Assembly: GCA_035632395.1 (NCBI GenBank)
Contig: DASQGX010000187.1
Location: 1 to 9,244, forward strand
Source: REEB95 sp035632395
Lineage (GTDB): Bacteria; Pseudomonadota; Alphaproteobacteria; ATCC43930; CGMCC-115725
Direction of reading: 5' to 3'
Length of the DNA stretch: 9,244 nucleotides
Made by a program: the position numbers and the translations under genes. Under the pieces are notes generated by a model. It made no database searches. It saw nothing but the letters and a program-made list of their open reading frames with translations, and was not told where the DNA came from. Positions 1 to 4,751 of the stretch are shown here, piece by piece (position 1 is the stretch's first letter; the number at the start of each line of letters is the position of its first letter).

Positions 1-1
1 C

Positions 2-358
2 CTGTCGATCGCGGTCGGCGCGCGCTTTCGCGGCCTGGCCGGATCGATCGCCGCCTTTCTCGGCATCCTTGGCCTGCCGTGTTTCGTCGTCGTCATCCTT
101 GGCGCGCTCTATAGCCGCTACGGCAACCTGCCGGCGGTCAATGGCGGCCTGTTGGCGGTTTCCGCGGCGGCCTCGGGCATGATCCTGGCGATGGCCGGCA
201 AGATCGCGACGCCGCTGCTGCGCCGGCGGCCGGTCGAAGCGACGCCGGTGATCGTTGCGGTCTTCGTCACCGTCGCGCTGCTGCGTTTTCCGTTGCCGTG
301 GGTGCTGCTGACGGCGGCGCCGGTCAGCATCGGCATCAGCTGGTGGCGGCGCACATGA
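2..358 (+). CDS. Chromate transporter (CHR family), first short subunit, 3' part only
   Basis: This is the C-terminal 118 residues of an inner-membrane protein whose start lies left of the window. The frame is open from the first base to a TGA at 356-358. The visible part begins with VGARFRGLAGSIAAFLG and runs through hydrophobic stretches (FLGILGLPCFVVVILGALY, then TPVIVAVFVTVALL and PWVLLTAAPVSIGI), separated by a short basic loop (LLRRRP). This matches the middle and end of a CHR domain: a glycine-rich segment, a membrane span, then the Y-x-R-Y-G-N-L-P loop and later spans. It is followed immediately by a second CHR-domain gene with an ATGA overlap. That is the arrangement of short-chain CHR transporters, where two half-size proteins replace one long ChrA. 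The family is known for chromate efflux, but the substrate here is inferred; several members have no proven chromate role. Confidence 0.75.
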   Translation: MSIAVGARFRGLAGSIAAFLGILGLPCFVVVILGALYSRYGNLPAVNGGLLAVSAAASGMILAMAGKIATPLLRRRPVEATPVIVAVFVTVALLRFPLPWVLLTAAPVSIGISWWRRT

Positions 359-885
359 AAAGCACGGGCGCGCTGACCGCGCTGGCGGCCAATTTCCTGA
401 TCCTGTCGCTGATGGCCTTCGGCGGCGCCAATGCGGTCATTCCCGAAATGCAGCGCCAGGCGGTCGAAGTGCAGCACTGGATGACCGGCACGCAGTTCGC
501 CGCGTTGTTCGCCATCGCCCAGGCCGCGCCGGGACCGAACGTCATGGTGGTGACGCTGGTTGGCTGGCAGGTCGCAGGCTTGCTCGGTGCGATCGTAGCG
601 ACGGCGGCGATGATGGGGCCGAGCTGGGTCGTAACTTTCGCGGTGTTCCGCGCCTGGGACAAGTTCAAGTACCAGCCGTGGTGCCTGACGATCCAGAACG
701 GTTTGGCGCCGGTGACGGTCGGCTTCGTCGCCTCGTCCGCCTTCCTGCTGGCGCGCGACGCCGATCACGACGCCATCACCTTTGTGCTGACGGCGGCGAC
801 GGCGGCGGTCGCCTATTGGACGCGGATCAACCCGCTGTGGATTTTTGCCGTCGCGGCCGTGTTCGGCATCGCCGGCGTGGTCTAA
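355..885 (+). CDS. Chromate transporter (CHR family), second short subunit
   Basis: This 176-aa inner-membrane protein is one CHR domain, the expected partner of the upstream half-transporter. The N-terminus holds the family's entry motif, FGGANAVIPEMQRQAV (residues 22-37). Next come WMTGTQFAALFAIAQAAPGP (about 42-61) and the glycine-rich VTLVGWQVAGLLGA (66-79), and then a span ending MMGPSWVVTF (86-95). Further hydrophobic segments lie near 117-133, 141-153 and 160-176. The start ATG overlaps the upstream stop (ATGA), so translation is probably coupled; only a weak G-rich stretch precedes it. Frames that open earlier, at 298, would run inside the upstream gene and are not needed. The usual role is proton-coupled export of chromate out of the cytoplasm. 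The substrate is not provable from sequence, and sulfate-like oxyanions are possible. Confidence 0.82.
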   Translation: MKSTGALTALAANFLILSLMAFGGANAVIPEMQRQAVEVQHWMTGTQFAALFAIAQAAPGPNVMVVTLVGWQVAGLLGAIVATAAMMGPSWVVTFAVFRAWDKFKYQPWCLTIQNGLAPVTVGFVASSAFLLARDADHDAITFVLTAATAAVAYWTRINPLWIFAVAAVFGIAGVV

Positions 886-922
886 ACGCCGCTTGCCCAC
901 TGCATAGCTGGAATGAGGGTCG

Positions 923-946
923 GCCGGGCGAAATTGCTTGCCCGGC
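923..946. terminator. Possible hairpin between the CHR pair and the flavin reductase
   Basis: Two perfect 7-bp arms, GCCGGGC (923-929) and GCCCGGC (940-946), flank a 10-base loop. It sits 37 bp after the CHR stop codon. No T-run follows on the plus strand, so it is not a convincing intrinsic terminator. It could attenuate, stabilise an mRNA end, or be chance in GC-rich sequence. A weak TTGCCC (938-943) overlaps the second arm and could be a -35 box for the next gene, but no good -10 is seen at 961-967. Confidence 0.25.
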
Positions 947-980
947 GCCGCGCCAGCGCCCTAAGGAATCGGCTCGCTTC

Positions 981-988
981 GGGGGTGA
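981..988 (+). promoter_or_regulatory. Ribosome binding site that sets the flavin reductase start
   Basis: GGGGGTGA (981-988) differs by one base from the ideal GGAGGTGA and ends two bases before the ATG at 991. It supports this start over the upstream in-frame ATG at 913, which has no comparable site and would add 26 basic residues before the flavodoxin fold. Confidence 0.6.
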
Positions 989-990
989 AA

Positions 991-1554
991 ATGACCACGG
1001 CGCCACAGTTGAAGATTGCCGGCCTCGCCGGGAGCCTGCGCAAAGGTTCGTTCAATCGCGCCGCGCTCAAGGCGGCGGTTGACCTTGCACCTCCGGGCAT
1101 GACGATCGAAATCGTCGAGCTCGGCGCCTTGCCGCTCTACAACGACGACATCCGCGTCGAAGGCTATCCGCCGGCCGTGCATGCCTACCGTGAAACTATC
1201 CGTGCCGCCGACGGCGTGCTGTTTGCAACACCGGAGTTCAACTATTCGGTCTCGGCGCCGCTCAAGAATGCGATTGACTGGGGTTCGCGCGTGCCCGATC
1301 CGCCTTACGTCGGTAAGGCGACGGCGATCATCAGCGCGTCGGTGTCGCCGGTGGGCGGCGTGCGCGCGCAATACCACCTGCGCCACATGTGCGTGTCGCT
1401 CAACTGCTTCTGTATGAATCAGCCGCAGGTCTATATCGGCGACGCGGCGAAGAAGTTCGACGCCGATCTCAAGCTGATCGATCAAGGCGTGCGCGAGGAG
1501 CTCACCAAGTTCCTGGCGGCGTTCCGCGATTACGTGATTCGGCTCAAGCGCTGA
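991..1554 (+). CDS. NAD(P)H-dependent FMN reductase, ChrR-like
   Basis: This 187-aa cytoplasmic flavoprotein has the flavodoxin-like fold of the NADPH-dependent FMN reductase family. Members pass electrons from NAD(P)H through bound FMN to quinones, azo compounds, chromate or other acceptors. The fold opens with KIAGLAGSLRKGSFNRAAL (8-26), which carries the phosphate-binding loop GSLRKGSFN (14-22). ADGVLFATPEFNYSVSAPLK (73-92), continuing as NAIDW, is the second FMN-contacting signature, and VGGVRAQYHLR (121-131) is the third. Length is typical (about 180-190). The start is ATG 991: the flavin loop begins soon after it and a good ribosome binding site precedes it. The CHR transporter pair lies upstream and an anion permease 36 bp downstream, a context consistent with oxyanion or quinone redox stress. 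Chromate reductase activity is an inference, since the family is broad. Confidence 0.9.
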   Translation: MTTAPQLKIAGLAGSLRKGSFNRAALKAAVDLAPPGMTIEIVELGALPLYNDDIRVEGYPPAVHAYRETIRAADGVLFATPEFNYSVSAPLKNAIDWGSRVPDPPYVGKATAIISASVSPVGGVRAQYHLRHMCVSLNCFCMNQPQVYIGDAAKKFDADLKLIDQGVREELTKFLAAFRDYVIRLKR

Positions 1555-1590
1555 CCGGCGCGGTCCCGATCGTTCAAGCCGGAAGAGTCC

Positions 1591-2334
1591 GTGCCGCCCT
1601 TCGTCATATTCCTCTGCGCTCTCGGCATGCTGGCCGGCAGCACCGTCAAGGGCGTGGCCGGCATCGGCCTGCCGCTGGTCGCTGTTCCGATCCTGACCGT
1701 GCTCGTCAATTTAAAGACTGCGGTCACGATGACTACGATGCCGATCATCGCCTCGAATTTCGTGCAGAGCTTCCAGGGCGGGCGGTTTCTCTATCTGATC
1801 CGGCGGTTCTGGGCCCTCCTGGTGCCGCTCTTCATCGCGATCATCGCCGGCACGCGGCTCCTCGTCGTTCTGCCGGAGCATGTCCTCGATCTGATCATCG
1901 GCCTCGCGATCATCTCGATCCCGCTGATTCTGTATTTCCGGCCGCATATTCGGGTGACGCCGGCGCATGAGCGCTGGGCCAATCCGCTCGTCGGCATCGG
2001 CAGCGGCCTGCTCGGCGGCATCTCCACCTTCTACGGGCCGCCGATCATGCTTTACGTCTTCGGCATGCGGCTGACGAAGGACGAATTCATCCCCACGATT
2101 TCGCTGATGTACACGGTCGCCGGCATCGGCATGCTGTTCGGCATTTACGCCAATCAGGTCGCCACTCTGCCCGAGATCGGCATCTCGTTCCTGATGCTGA
2201 TCCCCACGGCGATCGGCATGTGGATAGGCCGGTTCGTGCGCGTGCAGTTGAGCGAGCGCCGCTTCCAGCAACTCGTCGTCGCGATCTACGTCGCCACCGG
2301 CCTGACCTTCCTCGCTCAGGCATTTTTCGGCTAG
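1591..2334 (+). CDS. TauE/SafE-family anion permease (sulfite exporter-like)
   Basis: This 247-aa polytopic inner-membrane protein has about 7-8 hydrophobic segments, near residues 3-17, 22-39, 45-60, 72-93, 98-115, 132-158, 168-187, 196-213 and 227-245. It shows the family's two-fold repeat: a glycine-rich entry in the first half (GSTVKGVAGIGLPLVAVPIL, 16-35) is echoed in the second (VGIGSGLLGGISTFYGPPIM, 134-153). TauE/SafE proteins are thought to move sulfite, sulfoacetate or other small organosulfur and carboxylate anions; the substrate here is unknown. The start is GTG 1591, with GGAAG (1581-1585) five bases upstream. No other start codon lies between the previous gene's stop and this one in frame, although an ATG at residue 13 is possible. 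The 36-bp gap to the flavin reductase, with no hairpin, suggests co-transcription. Confidence 0.88.
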   Translation: MPPFVIFLCALGMLAGSTVKGVAGIGLPLVAVPILTVLVNLKTAVTMTTMPIIASNFVQSFQGGRFLYLIRRFWALLVPLFIAIIAGTRLLVVLPEHVLDLIIGLAIISIPLILYFRPHIRVTPAHERWANPLVGIGSGLLGGISTFYGPPIMLYVFGMRLTKDEFIPTISLMYTVAGIGMLFGIYANQVATLPEIGISFLMLIPTAIGMWIGRFVRVQLSERRFQQLVVAIYVATGLTFLAQAFFG

Positions 2335-2348
2335 CGGCGCCGCGAACC

Positions 2349-2377
2349 TTCCCGCGGCACCACGCCGCCGCTAAGAT
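2349..2377 (+). promoter_or_regulatory. Candidate promoter giving a leaderless transcript for the 117-aa gene
   Basis: TAAGAT (2372-2377) matches four of six bases of a TATAAT -10 box and lies 7 bases before the ATG at 2385. TTCCCG (2349-2354), 17 bp upstream, is a poor -35 match. No Shine-Dalgarno sequence is present before the ATG. Transcription would start at or within a base or so of the ATG. This rests on spacing and on the missing ribosome binding site. Confidence 0.35.
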
Positions 2378-2384
2378 TGGCGCC

Positions 2385-2738
2385 ATGGCACCGAAGAAGA
2401 ATCCGCTCAATCTCAATCCGCTGCAACTGCGCACGCTGGCGCTGCTGCAGGCGCTCGCACGCGTCCCCGGCCACGCGCGGCCTGCCGGTGATGACGGCGC
2501 GCTGCTGGTCGGCAACTTGCCCAAGATGCATGGTGACCATTTCCATCTCGGCGACGCGGTAGTGATGACGCGCGACGCCACCGGCCTGCACAACCAAGCG
2601 GTGTGGGTCGTGCTCGAGCGCAAGGGTCTGATCAAGTCGTTCTTTCCCGATGGCGCGGCGGTGACGCCTGCCGGCCTCGCCTACGAGACCGGCGTCGACG
2701 CCGCCATCCTGCATAGCGCCGACCACGCGGCGCACTGA
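2385..2738 (+). CDS. Conserved hypothetical protein, 117 aa, with a His-rich motif
   Basis: I do not recognise a named function. The protein is soluble, without signal peptide or membrane segment. It begins MAPKKNPLNLNPLQLRTLAL (1-20), a short basic lead followed by an amphipathic helix that looks like a conserved start. The centre holds LPKMHGDHFHLGDAVV (45-60), in which H49, D51, H52 and H54 cluster as in some metal sites. The C-terminal part, AVWVVLERKGLIKSFF (72-87) then AAVTPAGLAYETG (91-103), resembles the last helix and wing of a winged-helix domain. I recall similar small proteins in alphaproteobacteria but cannot name a family. It ends 4 bp before the convergent phosphatase gene. A start at ATG 2385 is preferred because the frame upstream overlaps the permease gene, although no ribosome binding site is visible. 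Possible roles include a small DNA-binding or metal-binding protein; both are guesses. Confidence 0.78.
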   Translation: MAPKKNPLNLNPLQLRTLALLQALARVPGHARPAGDDGALLVGNLPKMHGDHFHLGDAVVMTRDATGLHNQAVWVVLERKGLIKSFFPDGAAVTPAGLAYETGVDAAILHSADHAAH

Positions 2739-2745
2739 CCGGTCA
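2736..2745. repeat. Palindrome made by two convergent stop codons
   Basis: TGACCGGTCA is a perfect 10-bp palindrome. Its left TGA (2736-2738) ends the plus-strand 117-aa gene, and its right TCA (2743-2745) is the stop codon of the minus-strand phosphatase gene. No longer stem or T-run surrounds it, so it is not a normal terminator. The two transcripts must overlap or end by another route. Confidence 0.6.
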
Positions 2746-3624
2746 CCAGCGGAATTCGCCCATCGCCGCGGTCGGCATCGCGCCGGCCGCGGCCGCGAGC
2801 GCGGCAATGCGCTGCGGTTTGAGCGGCGTAGCATGCGTCAGGCCGATCTCGTCGGCATGGATGCCGCTGGCGGTGAGGACGCTGGCGATGCCGACGCCGG
2901 CGGCGCCTGCGATGTCGGTGCGGAAGCTGTCGCCGAAAGCGACGATCCGCCGCCGGTCGGTCACGCCCAGTTCGGCGAAGCGCCCGAAGCAGAAATCGTA
3001 GACCGAGCGATAGGGTTTGCCGTGCCAACGCACGCTGCCGCCGCGCTGCTCATAATATTCGGCCATGGCGCCGGCGCAGATGCTGCGCCGGCCCTGGTGG
3101 ACGACCACCAGGTCGGCATTGGCGCACACCATCGGCAGCCCGCGCGCTAGTCCGGCGTCAAGCACGGACGTGAAGGCGCTCAGATCCTCTTCCCAATTCC
3201 CCGGCCCGACGGCCAGGAAGAAATCGGCCTGCGCCACGTCGGCGACACGCTGGTAATCCAAGCCCTGCAGCAGCGGATCGTCGCGCTGCGGCCCGATGAA
3301 GTAGCAGCGGCGGCCAAGCGCGCGGAAGAACGGATCGTCGCGGTGCTTCAGGTGCAGCCACGCCTCTTCGCCCGACGAATGCACGGCGTCGTAGAGAGTC
3401 TTCGGTATGCCGATCTCGACCAGGCGTTCGGCGACCATGGCGGCGCGGCGCGGCGCGTTCGACAGGATGACCAGCTTCTTGCCCTCGGCCTTAAGCCGCC
3501 GGAGCGCGTCGAGCACTTCGGGAAACGGCTGACTGCCATCGTGCAGCACGCCCCACAGATCGAGCAGGTAGCCATCGTAATCGGCGGCGATCTCGCGAAT
3601 GCCGTGCAGGATGCGGACACTCAT
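2743..3624 (-). CDS. HAD-superfamily class IIA phosphatase-like protein (TIGR01459-type)
   Basis: This 293-aa cytoplasmic protein has the haloacid dehalogenase fold with a class IIA cap. Motif I is YLLDLWGVLHDG (19-30), with D22 as the predicted phospho-accepting nucleophile. Two residues on, where most HAD phosphatases have the acid/base Asp, this protein has W24. From memory, D-x-W-G-V is usual in this subfamily, so it is not a local mutation. Motif II is LVILSNAPRR with S55; motif III is K203 in WHGKPYRSVYDF; motif IV is VAFGDSFRTDIAGA, with D232 and D237 as Mg2+ ligands. The cap lies roughly between residues 75 and 195. The start ATG overlaps the pyrD stop (ATGA), implying translational coupling downstream of pyrD. 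Relatives are NagD-like nucleotide or sugar phosphatases. The substrate is unknown; a phosphorylated nucleotide-related compound would fit the pyrD link, but that is inference. Confidence 0.85.
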   Translation of the reverse strand: MSVRILHGIREIAADYDGYLLDLWGVLHDGSQPFPEVLDALRRLKAEGKKLVILSNAPRRAAMVAERLVEIGIPKTLYDAVHSSGEEAWLHLKHRDDPFFRALGRRCYFIGPQRDDPLLQGLDYQRVADVAQADFFLAVGPGNWEEDLSAFTSVLDAGLARGLPMVCANADLVVVHQGRRSICAGAMAEYYEQRGGSVRWHGKPYRSVYDFCFGRFAELGVTDRRRIVAFGDSFRTDIAGAAGVGIASVLTASGIHADEIGLTHATPLKPQRIAALAAAAGAMPTAAMGEFRW

Positions 3625-4679
3625 TGCAATGCCGTGCCCACCGCTTCGCCAACTGAAACAAAACCGTCGCGCTGCAACAGGCGCGCGAGATCGGCCTTGA
3701 TGCGCGCGACCAAGCCCGGACCCTGATAGATCAGCGCGGTGTAGAGCTGCACCACCGTCGCGCCGGCGCGGATCTTGGCGTAGGCGTCGGCACCCGACGC
3801 GATGCCGCCGACGCCGATCAATGGCAAGCGGCCGCCGGTCAGCCGGTACATCTCGGACAAAAGTGCGGTCGACGGTGCAAACAGCGGCTTGCCGGTAAGG
3901 CCGCCGGTTTCGTGCGCCCGTGCGCTCCTGAGCGAGTCCGGCCGCGCCACCGTGCTGTTCGAGACGATCAACCCATCGAGGCCTGAAAACAGCGCGACCT
4001 CGGCGATCTCGTTGCGCGCCTGCGGCTCGAGATCCGGCGCAATCTTGAGCAGCAGCGGTGGCGGTCGCCGCGGCGTTGCCTTGGCCCGCGCGAGCTGCAA
4101 GCGGGCGATGAATTCGGGCAGCACGGTTTTGCGCTGCATGTCGCGCAAGCCCGGCGTGTTCGGCGACGAAATGTTGACTGCCAGGTAATCGGCATAGGGC
4201 GCCAACGCGGTGACGCCGGCTTCGTAATCGGCGATCGGGTCGGCCGTGTCCTTGTTGCGGCCGATATTGACCCCGAGGACGCCGCGCGAGCGATCGCGCA
4301 CAGCGAGTCGCTGCGCCGCCGCCGCGAGTCCCTGGCTGTTGAATCCGAGCCGGTTGATCGCCGCGCCATCCTCGCGCAAGCGAAACACCCGCGGCTTCGG
4401 ATTGCCGGGTTGCGGAAGCGGCGTCACCGTGCCGATCTCGACAAAGCCGAATCCGAATCCGAACAGCGGATCGATCGCCTCCGCGTTCTTGTCGTAGCCG
4501 GCGGCCAGACCGACCGGATTGGGAAACACGCGGTCCCACGGTTTGACCGCGAGCACCGGCGGATCGGCGGCGGGGGCGTGGCGCGGCAGCGTCTTCAGCG
4601 CCCACAGACTTGCGCGATGTGCCGCCTCGGGCGGTAGCGCGCGCAGTACCGGAAGCGCGAGGTCGGTCAATGCGGGCAT
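3621..4679 (-). CDS. pyrD: Dihydroorotate dehydrogenase (quinone), class 2
   Basis: PyrD oxidises dihydroorotate to orotate, the fourth step of de novo UMP synthesis, and passes electrons through FMN to membrane quinone. The 352-aa protein has class 2 hallmarks. An N-terminal helical extension (1-40, including LPPEAAHRASLWALKTL) is the membrane and quinone-binding part. Then come GLAAGYDKNAEAI (57-69) and the FMN/substrate segment GAAINRLGFNSQG (105-117). The motif NISSPNTPGLRDMQ (169-182) carries the serine used as catalytic base in class 2 enzymes, where class 1 uses cysteine. LKIAPDL (211-217) supplies the FMN-contacting lysine, VSNST (239-243) lines the orotate site, and LIGVGGIASGADAY (287-300) plus QLYTALIYQGPGL (311-323) bind FMN phosphate. 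ATG 4679 gives the standard N-terminus; no ribosome binding site is obvious. It overlaps the downstream HAD gene by ATGA and is divergent from the helicase gene across 72 bp. Confidence 0.96.
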   Translation of the reverse strand: MPALTDLALPVLRALPPEAAHRASLWALKTLPRHAPAADPPVLAVKPWDRVFPNPVGLAAGYDKNAEAIDPLFGFGFGFVEIGTVTPLPQPGNPKPRVFRLREDGAAINRLGFNSQGLAAAAQRLAVRDRSRGVLGVNIGRNKDTADPIADYEAGVTALAPYADYLAVNISSPNTPGLRDMQRKTVLPEFIARLQLARAKATPRRPPPLLLKIAPDLEPQARNEIAEVALFSGLDGLIVSNSTVARPDSLRSARAHETGGLTGKPLFAPSTALLSEMYRLTGGRLPLIGVGGIASGADAYAKIRAGATVVQLYTALIYQGPGLVARIKADLARLLQRDGFVSVGEAVGTALQ

Positions 4680-4690
4680 CGGCGCGCACG

Positions 4691-4696
4691 CTAATC
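4691..4696 (-). promoter_or_regulatory. Weak candidate -10 box for pyrD
   Basis: Read on the minus strand, GATTAG lies 11 bases before the pyrD ATG and would give a leader of only about five bases. No recognisable -35 box sits 16-18 bp upstream. It is noted because the 72-bp divergent gap must hold promoters for both directions and because pyrD, like its divergent neighbour, lacks a Shine-Dalgarno sequence. Confidence 0.2.
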
Positions 4697-4739
4697 GCCG
4701 ACGCGGCAAATTGGAATACCGACTCTCCGGCGCCGGCTC

Positions 4740-4745
4740 TATGCT
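4740..4745 (+). promoter_or_regulatory. Candidate -10 box giving a leaderless helicase transcript
   Basis: TATGCT (4740-4745) matches four of six bases of TATAAT and is followed by exactly six bases (CCGCGC) before the ATG at 4752. That places the expected transcription start on the start codon itself. There is no Shine-Dalgarno sequence in between. The -35 region is poor: TACCGA at 17-bp spacing, or TTGGAA (4711-4716), which is too far away at 23 bp. Confidence 0.35.
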
Positions 4746-4751
4746 CCGCGC

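Noticed and set aside
118..900. 260-codon minus-strand open frame over the CHR genes
   Set aside because: Low-complexity Arg/His/Asp-rich translation with no domain; both CHR proteins on the plus strand have clear membrane segments and family motifs.
913..990. Upstream ATG at 913 as the flavin reductase start
   Set aside because: It would add 26 basic residues with no match to the family, while ATG 991 has a near-perfect ribosome binding site and gives the usual N-terminus.
1555..1590. Possible fusion of the reductase and permease, which share a reading frame
   Set aside because: A clear TGA at 1552-1554 separates them, and the 36 bases between encode nothing family-like. The shared frame is a one-in-three chance.
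1711..2271. 186-codon minus-strand open frame over the TauE-type gene
   Set aside because: The highly charged, repetitive translation is what is expected opposite a hydrophobic membrane protein in GC-rich DNA.
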